From the NCBI GenBank assembly GCA_048013815.1, contig CM106586.1, positions 21,142,001 to 21,206,000 on the forward strand: DNA of 64,000 nucleotides, written 5' to 3'. The stretch is from Setoptus koraiensis (Eukaryota; Arthropoda). The notes beneath the pieces were generated by a model. That model worked only from the letters and a program-made list of their open reading frames with translations. It ran no database searches and was not told the DNA's origin. The number at the start of each line of letters is the position of its first letter. Position 1 is the first letter of the stretch. Of this stretch, positions 1 to 13,552 are shown piece by piece. Made by a program: the position numbers and the translations under genes.

Positions 1-993
1 AGATAAGGCGCGCATGTTCAATCTTTGGCGCAGCCACGGACACCAGGCATCATCTGGGACCATTCATCTGGGCGCTTCTCTATGGGAACACTTGCGCTGG
101 CCGGCGCCCTAAACACGCGCTTCTCTCGCGTTCTTCGCGAGGCTTCTCTCGCGTTCTCGCGTTCTCGCGTTCTTTTCTTTGTGTGCTCGGCGCAGCAGTT
201 TGTGCAGCCAAGCGGGAGCGGCCACAAGCGATCGAACGGCAGCCACTTACGCCCTCGCCCAGCTAACGAGCAACAAGTGGCCGCATCGGCACAAATAATC
301 AAACAAAATACCTCAAGCCTGGCCTGATTGATCGCTTCTTCTTGGCGGCGCAAATGCAGCGATTCTTGCGTTTGTCGGTTGGCACTTGTCAGCTCTCGGC
401 TCTCAGTTCTCGATTTTCTGGCCGACGTTGCCACTTGGCCGGCCGGTCATGTAAATGAGTGACGAGCGACGCCGCTTGCCCGTAATCAGCGCCAACAATC
501 ACGGCTCATCTCTCATTGCTCATCGCTCTCGCTTAGGCCAACGCATTGGCCCGAGAAAACTTTTCTCAGAAAATGCCCAAAAGAGAGATCGCTCGCTGAT
601 TGTGTGCGCGGCGGATAAACTCAATTGGAAACGTATTATTAGTTTGATATCGAGCCACTGTCTCACACTTCGTTTGCGCCAACCGCCAACAGGTGAACAG
701 GCAACTGTTCGCATCGCGGCCAAGGGTCGCATCGACACACGTAATCGCGCGTGATTGTCAGCTTGACCACTGGCGAGGCGCGATGCGAAAGCGCCCTCTC
801 TGGGCTGGCCGCTGCAACTCGAGGTTGCAGCTTTGCGCTGGTTGTAACTTGGCGCTGGTTGCGCGCCGCCTGCCGACGAAACAGCGCTGTGACAAATATG
901 CAATATGCATGTACATAAATGTAGTTCTTACGACCAGCTTGCCGTGTTTGCATGAATGGTCGATAGTCGCGACAGAACGCGGATCGCGCCAGT

Positions 994-1043
994 CGTGTCG
1001 CCACGATGCGGCCATTCGTGTCGCCACGATGCGGCCATTCGTG
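994..1043. repeat. 23-bp tandem duplication
   Basis: Two identical consecutive copies of a 23-bp unit beginning CGTGTCGCC, followed by the start of a third. The identity suggests a recent duplication. Confidence 0.85.
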
Positions 1044-1957
1044 TAATAATAATCTACACATAATTTAACTTGTTAGCTCAATTGGAGCCAGCTGAAATGG
1101 TTTAAATCATAAATTGATTCGGGCTGTGTGCTCGCGGCGAGCTTGCACCGGTTGCCGCCAGGCTGAAATTTTCGCCGGTCACTGTCGCCGGTCACTGTCG
1201 CCGATCACTGTGGCCGGTCGCTGAGTGACCAGCGACAAGCGCGAGCGGGGCCAAAGTGGCAAAGTGGCCGTGGCAGTGCGGCCCAATCCAATTATGTTTG
1301 TCCATTTGTTGCTGATTTGGCGCAGCCACTTCAAATGGCCACGCCGAATTGGCAAGCGGGCAAACCGGCGGTGGTCGCAAACACTTGATCACACAGCGGC
1401 TCTCTATTATGGACCGATAATAAAGAGCCAACGAAGGCAATAATAATAATGATGCCAAAGAGAATAGCCGACCCATGATAATAAGCGCACAAGCGAATTC
1501 GAAGCCGAAGCGGCGGCTTCGAATTCGGACAGGTGCGCGTGCTCACGTCGATCGAATTGACAGGTTGATTCGCTGGCATCGGTCGCACACAAACAAAGCA
1601 ACGAGCGTTCGCTCGAACCTTTTTGTTCTCGGCGCTCTGTGCGCGCCTTTCAATTGGCCTCTCAAGCGCGCCTTCACCTTTAGCATCGCCAATGGACGAC
1701 GACGACGACCGGCTCGCACTGTCAAACTCACTGACAGCCACTGACCAGCTGACTGGCCAGCTGACAATTGTGAATGCGCTCGCACAATGCGACGCAGCCG
1801 CCGACACTCACAACAGGTGAGCGATGGCGCTGTCAGTGGGTCACACGCGAATCGTTGATTCATGAAATATGTGCCCTCGTCGTATGACGCAATCATACCA
1901 CGGTCTGTGTCAGTGTGTGTGTGTGTGTCAACGTCAGCTGACTCCAACAGAATGCGT

Positions 1958-2018
1958 GTCGGTATGTCGATATGTCGGTATGTCGATATATCAATATGTC
2001 GGTATGTCGATATGTCGA
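1958..2018. repeat. 8-bp minisatellite
   Basis: About seven tandem 8-bp units alternating GTCGGTAT and GTCGATAT, with one diverged unit in the middle. Confidence 0.85.
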
Positions 2019-2131
2019 CAATGGCCACAAACAACGGCACTACAGTTATGCAACATGACCGACGGCAGCGCCGTCTAGTGTCGCAATGCCAGTACCAGTG
2101 ACTGGTCGTCAGTGTCACGCCGGCAGTGTGC

Positions 2132-2133
<2 letters not shown>

Positions 2134-2206
<73 letters not shown>
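2134..2206. repeat. (GT)n microsatellite
   Basis: Uninterrupted GT dinucleotide run of 73 bases, about 36 units. It produces the His/Thr and Cys/Val open frames in this area, which are not genes. Confidence 0.98.
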
Positions 2207-2207
<1 letters not shown>

Positions 2208-2930
2208 CCAGACGGCTTCGCAGCGACCGAGAGAACGAGAGCGAGGAGATAATTCGAGTTGTGGGCATGATTGGGGCGCGCTTTGGTTGCAATTCGAACG
2301 CACACTCGGCACTTGCAAACGCGACACAGAGCAACGCCGAGCCGCTCAATCGGCGAGCCGCTCAATTGGCGAGCCGCGTGAATGTCAAGTGGCAACAGTT
2401 GTCATCGTTGTCAATTGAATTAGTGCAACAATTACTCTTCGAATGGTTGCATCACACTGTCAATAGAAAACAGCTGAGTGGACCATTGTCATTGACATAA
2501 TCGATAGCTTGCGTGCCTCTCTGCCTCGCTCTGCACGTTGTTGCCTTCAGATTGTGAATTGTTGTCAAAACAGACAACAATTCACTTGTCAGCCCACAAA
2601 AATAGGCTGAGAATTCCGCCAGGGGGCGCGCTCGCGAGTGTCACCTGTGCCCGTGGTACGGGCATCGTCATATGACTCACACTAGTACCCGTAGTGTGAC
2701 TCACATGTGTCATATGTCAGCTGACCGATGACATGTGACCGGCCGCAAGTAGCGGCACAACGGCCACTGACCACTGCAGACCGGCGACTGCAGCGACGCC
2801 ACTACGCGCCGATCAATTCAATTCAATCAGATTAATCAGTTTAATTAATTAGATCAGTCAATTGTCGTTGCTCGCATGGCTCGCACAGAGAGTTTGTTAC
2901 ATGTTACGGCCGTGTCACCAGAATGTAATC

Positions 2931-2985
2931 AGAATGTGACCAGAATGTGACCAGGATCTGACCAGAATGTGACCAGAATCTGATG
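2931..2985. repeat. 11-bp minisatellite
   Basis: About five tandem units of an 11-bp motif related to CCAGAATGTGA, with single-base differences between units. Confidence 0.8.
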
Positions 2986-4458
2986 CGAGTTGCACAGTCG
3001 AGGCGCAGTTGTGCGACTCGCAACTTGCGGGGGCCGGGTCAACGGTCGCGGCCAACAACGCCGCTCATTTGCATACATCGTTTGTGTGGCCAGTTTTTTG
3101 CCAGTGGCCAGTCTCTCGGCCAGTCGCATCAGACAACTGGCCAGCCTGGTGGGCGAATAACAAACGACCAAGCGTCTAATCTTGTGTGTCCATCAAATAG
3201 ATCGTTAGTGCGTTTGTTTGTTTATCATTATCATTGTCGTGTCCATTTTAATTGCTGCGCTGTCCGCCGGCGACAGGCGGCACTGTCGTACATGAGTGTG
3301 CTCCGGTGCCCATTAGCTGCCCGTCATGTGGCGCTCGATGAAGCGGCGGGCCTCTTATTAGAGCGCATGTGGCCAACACTTGTTCTCGTCGCCGGGCTGC
3401 CGACGCTCGAAGCCGTCATTGTATCATGCGTTCCATTATAGGCGACGAAGCCGGTCAACGCGCACACAATTCGAAACGGTCGCGCCAGTTTGCGCCAGTG
3501 CGAGCCAGTGCGAGCCAGTGCGAGCCAGTGGTCAGTCGCAAATTGAATTAGCATGTGGCCGACACACTGGCCGGCGGTAGCGCGTGCAAGCCCGCATCGC
3601 GGACGCGAACAAAAAAGCAACTGTCAGTTGTGTCACTGATCACTGTCATGTTTGCTGCCGCGTTTCCAGTTCGAACTGGCGCGCTTCGAATTCGAGCCGG
3701 CGTGCCCCGAGTTCGAACTGCGACGGTTCGCGGTTCGCGGTTCGCCCTTCCAACTGCAACCGTCGCTTCGAATCCCGAATTCGAGATTCGCAATTCCGCG
3801 AACCGAGAACGGCGAACGGCGAATTGAGAACCGAGAACCGCGAAACGAGAACTCACGCACACGAGCCGCTCTCGCCGTGCGCATCACAATTGATTTTTTG
3901 CTCGCTCCATCACCTACTATCGTCATGAGATCTCGTCCATCTGGCTGTCGCAATCGCATTTTTTCAGGCTCGAATTTGTGTCGTCTGTTGTTATCGTCTG
4001 TTTCGTCGCCGGGCCGTCGTAACCGGCGTTTGCGCAGCAATCATGCAAATGCCGGCTATGCAAATGGGCCGAATTAGGCGTGACAGGTTGCAAAATTTGT
4101 GCGCGATTGCGGGATTTGCACTGATGCTGCGAAAACGATGGCCCGGCAGCGCATCGTTTGTGGGCGCACAAATTCTCGTCAGCTCCCGAACGATTTGACC
4201 CATTGGATCGCATGGGCTCGCTAGCGGCCACAAATTTCGCGGCCGGTCAAGTCTGGCCGCGAGGTCAAGTCTGGCCTGAAACGCGCCCCAAGAAAACGAA
4301 CTCACAAATTGTCACTCACAAATATTTGTCAGCCACAAATCAGCATGATTTATGGCTGAGTTCGTATTCATTCATTCCGTTTTGTTTGGCTGACATGGTC
4401 GCAAACTGTTGCGCTCACTTGGGCGAGACGGCAGCAACAAGTTTGTGGTATCACGAGG

Positions 4459-5302
4459 CGCAAGCCAATGCGCAACATCTCACCTGTTGCTGGCTCGTGG
4501 CGCTAGCACGAGTTGCGCACCACCGAATGCACCGGATGCATTCGATCGCAATTGCATCACAACATTGTCAACAATCGCAACATGCCGCTCGAAAACGAAA
4601 ACATTGCCAATGGCGAGCTTCGACGGCCTTGATAACCGTACCAACACTGATAAATCAGCAGTGGTAAGCGTTACGTAACGAGCAAAAAGTTTGTTGCGAC
4701 GAGCGGCTCGCTGCGGTGGCGTCAATATCACTTTGACAAGTGCCAAAAATGAGTAGCTTCGTCGCGACGCTCGCGCCGTTCAGTAGCGGATCACTATGAT
4801 GTATCAGTGTCACAATACGCCGCCATACAATCTCTGACACTCGGCATCCGTTTTGCAAAAATCGAGACGCTCTTTGTGCGTTTGGACAAGTGCCGAAGCG
4901 AGTTAATTTGTGCGAAATGCATGCCAAATATCGGAAATTGTATGCAGCGAGATCACGCATCTATTACATCATAGTGATCCACAACTGAACGGCGCGAGCG
5001 TCGGGAGGATGCAAATCCTTTTTGGCACTTGTCAAAGTGACATTGACGCCACCGCAGCGAGTCGCTCGACGCCACAAACTTTTTGCTTGTCATGTAACGA
5101 TTATCACTGATGAGCTGATCTCGCTATGCAGAGTCTGGGAGTTTGCGACGGCAATGCCCGGAAATACTCCTTTTCAGCCAACAGTTCAACAGAATTTCTA
5201 GCGCTGCGTAATGAGACACGAAAACAATCACAAACAACTACTGTATCTCGTCGACTTGGCAAATTATCGCTAACGAGCTGGCCATCGCCAAATGGTCGCC
5301 TG
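4459..5302. mobile_element. Foldback (long inverted-repeat) element, copy 1
   Basis: Two arms of about 146 bp (4657-4803 and 4965-5110) are imperfect reverse complements and enclose a 161-bp centre (4804-4964). The outer flanks 4459-4656 and 5111-5302 also match the second copy at 23721-24564, so the repeated unit is larger than the arms. The ends were set by where similarity between the two copies fades. No transposase-like frame is present and no target duplication could be identified, so it looks like a non-autonomous DNA element or a foldback repeat of unknown family. The centre is inverted relative to copy 2. Confidence 0.8.
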
Positions 5303-6540
5303 GCTGCATTGTTGAAACTCTGTCATTCTATTTTTAAGCATAGCAAAAACCTGACATTATCTGTCCACAGGCGGAACGGGCCAAGCTAGTCGGGGCATTC
5401 GGAAAAACGGCTTGATATTGTTGATCTGGGTGAATTGAGTCACTAGAGAACGGCAACACTTACATCGCGATTTTCCAACGAATATTGGCCGTTTTACAAC
5501 GACCACCGCTGGCCGATGCAGCGGCCCGTTGTCGCCACGCAACACGATATTGCGCCACCGGGAAACGAGATCATGAGCGAGCGAGCTCAAACATGTCGGG
5601 CTGAATATGTTTGCCGGTATTAGCAGCGTTTTCCGATAAATGGCTTGTAGCAGCATGAGAAAAGCGCGCGTATGGGCAAATCATAACTTGTTGTAATTTA
5701 TAACTTATGTAACCATCGAATTTGTATTGAATTTCGAGTCATCATTGTTGCGTCAGTGGGCCAGTTGCATTGTTGCGCATGACACACGCACAAAAGAATG
5801 AGCACCAATGGAATTGAGCTTGCTACTGAGCTGATAACTGAGCCATAGATGAACGCATTGGCTTCGATTCGGGCCTCACGCTGTGCGCCGGCCTGAAATG
5901 TGCCCAGGATTTGATAAGTATCCGTGTCAGCTCATGCTGCTGGAACGGCATTTTGGAGCGCATCGCTTGGAAAGTTTCAGTCTGAAAGGAAAAGTTTTGG
6001 CCGCTTTGAGGCGGCAGCCTGCTGAATACAAATCCATATTTATCCATGTCATGCCATTTCTCGCTTGGGCGCGCTTCTTTTCTCGGACCTTGTCTTGTTT
6101 TTGTGCCGTGTGTGCAAGCGCAGCAACCTGTTGCACAAGCCACCAACAAGGAACACGACGCCATGAGAGAATGGTACGCGGTGCGCGGAACGGGCGCCCA
6201 TGGAGCGGGCGTGCAAATTTTTATGATAATTCGGCTCAATAATTTGTTTGATGGCGCGCCCAGTCGCTCAACTGTGGCGACCTTGCGCCAGTCCACAGAG
6301 CAGAGAGTTTTGATAAGAGAGAGAGAGAGAGTTTGCATAACGGAACGGCTCGGCATCTCGATGGGCTCAGCGTATCGATGGACTCAACATGGTCGAACGG
6401 GCCAAGGTGAAGTGTGACAGGTGAGTGAGCTCGACAAGTGTTTCGCGGCAACTTGAGCGAGTGAGCAGCTCGAGCAGCGACAGCCAACGACGCCGACCAA
6501 CAGGCGACGCTGCCCACGATATCGACTGGCAATGTTTATT

Positions 6541-6590
6541 TTTCGCTATTTTTCGCTATTCTTCGCTATTTTTCGCTATTTTTCGCGTCT
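6541..6590. repeat. 10-bp minisatellite
   Basis: Five consecutive units of TTTCGCTATT with one or two substitutions. Confidence 0.9.
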
Positions 6591-8014
6591 ACTGACGCGC
6601 CCTCGCCTGTTCGAAGCGCCGCTTTGTTGCCAGATCGCCAATGCGAGATAAAGTCTGAGAATTCAATCGCATGCAAATGTCAAACAGCAGGCTCCAATCA
6701 GCGGCGACGCACCGAGAGACAGTTATGCGAATCAACGAGGGATCGGGTCGCACAACTGTCCGCATAACTGTCACTTGAATCGCCATGCCAAATCACTGTC
6801 GAGTAGGCCGAATCGCCGAATCACCATCGAATGCGCCAAATGCAAACTGAATGCGCCAGAAGGAAGCGCTTCGAAGGCAAACAAACACTTATGCATATAC
6901 AAATGTATATGCAGAAAAAAAAAGAAAGTATACACAGTATACTTGTGGTCAAGCATATACATGCCAAGTATATATATGCGATGAGATGCTAGATAAACAA
7001 GACCGAGATTGATGTAACGAATTGATGAATGAACACTCTCCGAAAAGTCTCGGCCGTAATGGGCCTGTCGCAGGATAAAGGCGCGCACAAACTAACTAAC
7101 AAACTAAATCTTGCAATTCCAAACGATTTGGCCGGCGAAACGAGCGCTGTTATTTATTGGCCTCTGTCGGTACCTGTTGCCGGCCCGCATCAGCGTCGCC
7201 CATCTACGGCCATAATACCAATACGATACCATAATGACAACAACCGCTCGTGCAACACGATACTCTCGACACTCTACACTTGTCCATAGTCCATTGTATA
7301 GAGGACGCTGCTGTCGAGGGCAACACGCAAGCAGCATCTCAGAGGTTAGATGCTAGAGGACCGACAAGTGAAAATTTCATCAGAATTGTTTCTGACCTCA
7401 TTTTGTGTATTTTCGGGCGAAAAAATCACTGAAAAAGAACGCACGAACAGAAACGAAAGGACGAACATAAAATCCGATACGACAACAACGATCGCCAGTG
7501 GCGAGAATCGTGTGCAAAATAACGCGCCACAATATCGATGTATATCAATTGAATATATACGCTGAATATATCTGCATATTGGCAGCAAGTGGACAGCATG
7601 CTGTGTCAGCCCATGTTGTCAGTTACGTAACTTATGTAGTGCCAGTTGTCGCTAGAGCCGGCGGGACGGGCGCGGAGGCCAGGCAAAGGCTTCGAGGTTT
7701 GAAAGGCCGATTCGAGGCTCGAATCGGCGTATTGACAGGCCAACAATGGGCAATTATTATTATTTTTTTTTTATTAGTTATTACTACAATCATCATTCTA
7801 ATTAGCAGCGTCAATTATTGCATCATGATCATAATCAGTGTAATTAGTGTAACTTGAAAATTGGTATCATATCGGTATGAGTTGTTGGCACAAACACATT
7901 AATTATGACACACAATTACATCATGATGCAATCACAGCATGGTGAGCTCACCTCAGTGACTGTCGGTGACTGGACACTGTCGGCCAACAATGAAATTGTT
8001 GTCTCAACTTGTTG

Positions 8015-8054
8015 TGCAATGTGATGCAACAATGCATTGTTGCATCACATTGCA
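8015..8054. repeat. 40-bp perfect palindrome
   Basis: The left half, beginning TGCAATGTG, is matched without error by its reverse complement in the right half, with no spacer. The centre is ATGCAT. It could extrude as a cruciform. It shows no similarity to other palindromes in the window. Confidence 0.95.
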
Positions 8055-9060
8055 TCACAAGCGTATGCGTGTCTGCAAGATAATAACAATAATATCAGCT
8101 GATTGCAGCGTACTTACAATAAGCGAAATAAATCCAATCTAACGAGCTGCTTACTCTCTGGCTCACAAGATGAGTGAGACGCAGTGAGAGTGACGCAACA
8201 ATGGCCATTTTTTGGTGGTGGTCAGTTTGTAAGTGAGCTAATTGCTAATGCGCGTAGCTCCTGTTTTGTGCTGTCCAGTCTTGAGTTGTCTGTTGTTATT
8301 GGTCGCTGTTATTCTCTATTATTGTTGTTATTGGCCGCAGTTATTCTTCATTATTGTTGTTATCGCGAGCCTCATCTTTTTTGGCGTGCGTCCATTGGAC
8401 AATCGTGGCCATGACGGTCATCGTTACCGATTAAGCGGCGCGCGATTGCGTTATTATCCGAGCGAGAAATGAGCAGATAAGATCGGTTTGCCGCAGAATT
8501 TTGCTCGCTCTCTCTCTGTCTCGCTTCTTTTTTCTCGTCTGGTCTTGCACAACACACACACACACACAATAAAACCAGAGATTCCTCTTCAGATCATCAT
8601 TGCATAGGATAAGACAAATGCTAATGGCACAGCCACTAATCGCCAATTGGACGGTAGCGACGCCGACGGACACAGGAATTAAACGCTGCAGCTCATTAAC
8701 GCACATCACTCATCTTTCGCTATTTAAATCGCTCTCTCTCGTTTGCACTGATTTCATTTCGCCCGACGCGCTGATATCGATGCCCGTCAGTCTGGCCACT
8801 CACGGTCGCCACTTCACAACTCACCTGTGCGAAGCTCACCTGTTAGAAGCTCATATGTTCGAAGCTCGCCTGTGCCCGGTCGCTTCTGGCTGCATCTGGG
8901 TGCATGTGGCTGCCGCGTTCGCGACCCGAAGCGCGTTTCGTATCGCTGGCGATCAATTGTCTGCCGTTCGCAAACGAGCGAGAAACAGGCAGCGAGAAAC
9001 AGAGGCCGCTTATGATTGATGGGTGCGACAGCCAACTGTTGCTCGGAGAGCATCGAAGAT

Positions 9061-9140
9061 CGGGCTATTCCGCGTCATCGGGCTATTCCGCGTTTTCGGG
9101 CCATTTTGCGTTTTCGGGCCACTTTGCGTTTTCGGGCTGT
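9061..9140. repeat. 17-bp minisatellite
   Basis: About four to five diverged units of the type CGGGCTATTCCGCGTTT. Similarity between units falls along the array. Confidence 0.75.
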
Positions 9141-10010
9141 TACGCACTTTCACTTATGCTGGCGCTCGCAAACGAAACGCATTTTTCGTCGCTGTTTCAA
9201 GCGGCCAAAGTGGCCAAAGTGGCCCGAGCGGCCCAGCGCGCAGCAGTGGAATGGAGCATAATTTTCTGCTTCGGTGCATACATGTCGCCGCTAAATTGAT
9301 TTGTTTGTTGCATTGCCACCGGCTTCTGTTCTTATCGGCGATTGCTATCGATTATCGATAGTATCAATTTCTTTTTGCTGCGCCCAGTTTATCCACTTTT
9401 GCCAGCCAGCCAGCCAGCGTTTTCGTTTTATAAATCGCACACTGGAAACAACGAATCAATTTCAAACAAATCTGTCTTTTCGTCACCTGACACTGCCACT
9501 GCTTTTTCGCGTTGCTCGTTGCCTGTCGCCTGGTCAGTTTTTCACTCGGGCAACCAGCAATTACAGCCTCACACAACAATCACAATCGAGCCACTGTTTT
9601 TGGCCGGCCGAAACAGCTATGGGCCGAAAGTTTCAGCCGGCCTTGATCGTCGACAAAGCGGCCAGTGGCGCTTGACACGGTGCATTTAGTTGCCGGCAGC
9701 AACACTTTGACATGTAACTGGAGCCGAGTTGCGGGCCGTTTATGCGGGTTCGCTCGCACAAAACTTGCCGGCTGCTCTGACATCATCGGGCCGCTCCGAT
9801 GGCAGCGACAAGCGACCATTATAACAAGTGCAACTGGCTGTCTCAACAAGTGCAACTCCAGTTTTTGTCCATGTCAGACAGAAAATGGCCGACAGAAAGT
9901 GACGGCTCTTTGATTGCACGCGCAAGTTTTATTTGCGCGGCACGGTGACACACGATACAGCTCGTTTGGGCGAGAAAATGTCTCGAGATTCCCGAGTCAA
10001 GAACGGAGAA

Positions 10011-10165
10011 ATATTCCGAACCGCTCCGAAATTTTCCGAAATGCTCCGAAATATTCCGAAATGCTCCGAACCGCTCCGAAATATTCCGAAATGCTCCGAA
10101 ATGCTCCGAACCGCTCCGAAATTCTCCAAAATTTTCAGAAATGCTCCGAAATATTCCGAAACCAG
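10011..10165. repeat. 11-bp minisatellite (CCGAAATGCTC type)
   Basis: About fourteen tandem 11-bp units alternating ATTCCGAAATG-like and CTCCGAACCGC-like variants. It gives repetitive open frames on both strands that should not be read as proteins. Confidence 0.9.
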
Positions 10166-13100
10166 CCAGCGCACCGCAGCTATGGTTCTAATTATCGCCC
10201 ATTGCGATAATCAGTGCCAGCAGACCACTGGCAGCAGCGCAGTGAACGGCCATTTGGAGCCAATCTACACGACGACACTATACGTATAATACCATCGAAT
10301 GTCCATTCAATGGCGTCATAGACGCCGAAGAAGCGGATAAACACACGCCCATCACATCATGCTGTCAGCATACTAATTATGCTAATGACCATTCGTGGCC
10401 CACATTATGTGGGCCACATAGCTCACCAAGTTCCTTCGAAAAGAAAAAGAAAAAATTGCTCCGCTTCCTGATAAATATATTATAACATATTGTATGCTGT
10501 AACTGGTGAGAACTCCACAAGAGGGCGCAAAGCTTTTGTGGCTTGGTCGCTTGTTCGGGCCACACCAGCTTTCGTCGTTCGTTGTTGATTTGTGTGTGTC
10601 GAGCTTGCATCAATCACTGCCGGTCAAGCAGTTTGTGACAAGTATATTTGTTGTTCACGCGACTGGACACAGGACAGGGCAACCCCAAACGTGCGTTTGA
10701 AATGTGCGTTCGTCAGGAATTGTTTCAATTGAATTACAAATGAGCTCTCAGTTTCAAAAGAATTCAAGTTCATGTTGTGTGTCACTGTGCCAACGGGCTG
10801 TCACGGCAACAAAGTTTGTTAATTGGTGTTTTACTAATACTAATCGATGTGTTTGTCATAAAACCGTTGTTTACAACCGACCGATCGATGATTATCGATG
10901 CAGCCGAGTGGCGCTTTTTTGTGCTCATTTGCAGCATTAGTTGTCATTCTGGAATCAGTTTGGCCGATCCCTGACCAATGGCAGGCACCGACACAAATTA
11001 ACATCAAATGTCGCTCGGTCTGGCATGATTATTGGAAGCATGTGGTCAGAGCGTGTCCCGCATCCTCTGATTTTCCAGTGCCAGATGCCGTCGTTGCACT
11101 GGCAAGTTTATTTATATGCAAATTAGGGCAAACGAGGCGTGACACACAACGAGATATCACTGGCTGCAGTTTGTTTGCTCGCGGCCCTTATTCCATGGCT
11201 GGCTCTGGAATTGGCCGATTGGCGACCTTCGCCACGCCGATCTCAGCGCATTCTCGCATTTCTGGCCCGACCGATCGGCCGGCTGGAATCGGCTGCTATT
11301 GATGAATCGCGAATTCGAAATGCCCGTCGAATCGGGCCGATCGAATCGGCAAGATTGTCAACGACGTCGTTGATCACCTGAACTGACCGACGCACGCCAC
11401 GCCACGACATATCCGGCCGGCGCGAACTGTTGCCGGCGAGTTGGGTTCGGGCGACTTCGGGCCACTTCGGGGCTGATTTCTGGCCGACGCGCGGCCACAG
11501 CGAGCGTTTCGGGCCGTTCGGGCCGGTGTTGTGGCGTGCGCGTTTGGGCGGACTGCGGTGGCAGGCTGATTATGTGCGAACGCGGCCGCCAACTCACCCG
11601 CTGCGCAAGCAAACTCTGGCAATGTGAGCAACAAGACAAACTGGCCTGCATTGGCCACTACTTTCGTTTGCCGTTGTGAGGGCGGCGGCCCCCAACGGAG
11701 CGCTTATTACCAACTGTTGATACCAGGATTTATTGCATTTGCACTCGTGAGCTATCACTCTTTTATCGCTCTCTCTTGCTGCTTGCTGTGTTGCTCTTGT
11801 TGTGTTTCGAATTAACAACCGTTTACTACAACCATTTCGGCCAATTCCTGCGCTAATTTGCTGCGCAAGTGCACTTGTTGCCCGCCTAGTCAGTAGTGCG
11901 TAGTGGTCAGCGGTTGAGCCACCACTGACCACTACGCTTTGCGAGACTCACCTGGCGCACTCTGTAGTGGTCAGTCGGCGCACTCACGCAACTCATTGGA
12001 GTGGCTTACCTGTGCACAGGTAAGGAGTGTATGTAATTAATGATGTGACAGGCGAGCAGCGTCGTGCTGCCAGTCGCATCACAATGCCGGCCACGCGGTC
12101 ACCTGTTGCGAGTGGCTCCAGTTGGGGCCATAAAAGTGCCCGCTGACCGGCTGCACTTGAATGGACCGAGCTGGAGATTTGCTCGAGTTTGAGAAATTTC
12201 CCAATTGCCTCAGCAATTCGCAAGCGCGCCACAGCGAACCAGAGCGCAAACGAAATTCCTGAAAATACTGGCAGCGTATTTTTGCTGACTTTGCGGACGC
12301 TCACGAGCTGCCATCGATTCAACAACGAGCGTTTGTTGAATAACCAAACGTATGTGACAAGTTTGCGCAAGTGATATCAATGTTGGTATCACTTGTTGCT
12401 GTTGGCCACTTACATCATACGTTATATTGATACTAGATGTAAGCTGGCGACGATGATACTGATAAATAATTAATCGCCATCGTTTGTTCGCTATCGTGTG
12501 CATTTTATCAGATAAACTTTATCGGATAAAGCTGGCCCATCAACGGCTGACCCAATGCAATTAGCACACCGACCAACCACCGATCAGCCATAGGTGCTGC
12601 CTGTGGTTCGCGATATGGCCACCAGCAAATGTCACCATCAGTCAAGTGACCATTACTCAAGCGATAGTTGTGCGCATGATGTAATTTATTGATTACAAAT
12701 CAACACAATCATTAGCAGCTTAGCTGGCATTAGTTGAACATTAATGTTACATAGCCGAGCAAGTTAAATTGATGTCCACTCGCTGCTGTCAACACAACCG
12801 GCCCACAAGTGAGCCGGCCACAAAATGCCCAACTGGTTGTGCTGGCCACAAAATGCCCAACTGGTTGTGTGCTGGCCATCTTGGCCAGGTGGCGCCAGCC
12901 GCCACTTGCAAACTGGCTCAACTCTGGCCCCTCGCCAAGACCGCTTGTGCTCGAGCTGGCCGAAAGGTGGCGCCAGTTCGCTGGCACAAACAGCTAGCTG
13001 AAACAGCTAGCTGAAGCAGCTAGTTGAAGTAGCCCAGTTGAAATGGTATGCCAGTGGCTAGTGGCCAGTGGCCAGTGTTGCTCGGTGCCTCGACAAATCA

Positions 13101-13452
13101 AAACCAAACAAACTTGCTACAATTTCACTGGCCATTGGCTCATTTGTGTGTTATGTAACTTACACATTGCAACTTACATAATAAAGTAACAGATAAACGA
13201 CGACGACAAGCCCAATCTGCAATGCAAATGTGACCAGTCACCGGTGTTGTTGTCATCATGATCATCAAGCCAGAGTTTATGCTAAAAGTGATGCTACTGT
13301 AACAGCAACATGTGTGACGCGCATGATAATTAAGACGATAATTATCATGCACGCATAATCTTTTTATTATTAATATTAATATTAGAATTGACTTAATTAG
13401 AAGCGACTATAACATGAGTTAATTAGATAAACTTCGGGACACGGCGACCGGC

Positions 13453-13552
13453 GCTTCTTTGGCTTCTTTGGCTTCTTCGGCTCATTCGGCTTCCTCGGCT
13501 CATTCGGCCCGTTCGGCTTCTTTGGCTCGGCCGACTGGCCGAGCCAAAGAAG
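13453..13552. repeat. TTCGGC-rich repeat ending in a hairpin
   Basis: Tandem units of GGCTTCTTT/GGCTCATTC type run from about 13453. They are followed by a perfect 16-bp inverted repeat (13517-13532 and 13537-13552) with a 4-nt loop, whose left arm is part of the tandem array. Confidence 0.85.

Larger units (their letters stand above)
1..4458. other. Non-coding stretch with tandem repeats
   Basis: I see no supportable gene here. Open frames on both strands are short, have no domain character and often run through repeats. Contents: a 23-bp unit duplicated at 994-1043, GTCACTGTCGCCG-type repeats near 1176-1225, 8-bp repeats at 1958-2018, a long GT microsatellite, 11-bp repeats at 2931-2985, a GCGAGCCAGT repeat at about 3490-3530, and an interspersed GAACCGAGAAC-type repeat at about 3680-3855. 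A 13-bp perfect stem with a 6-nt loop lies at 2554-2585. Confidence 0.6.

Noticed and set aside
1543-2349. 268-codon minus-strand open frame
   Set aside because: Its length comes from the GT microsatellite (poly His/Thr) and the 8-bp array; no domain, no splice context.
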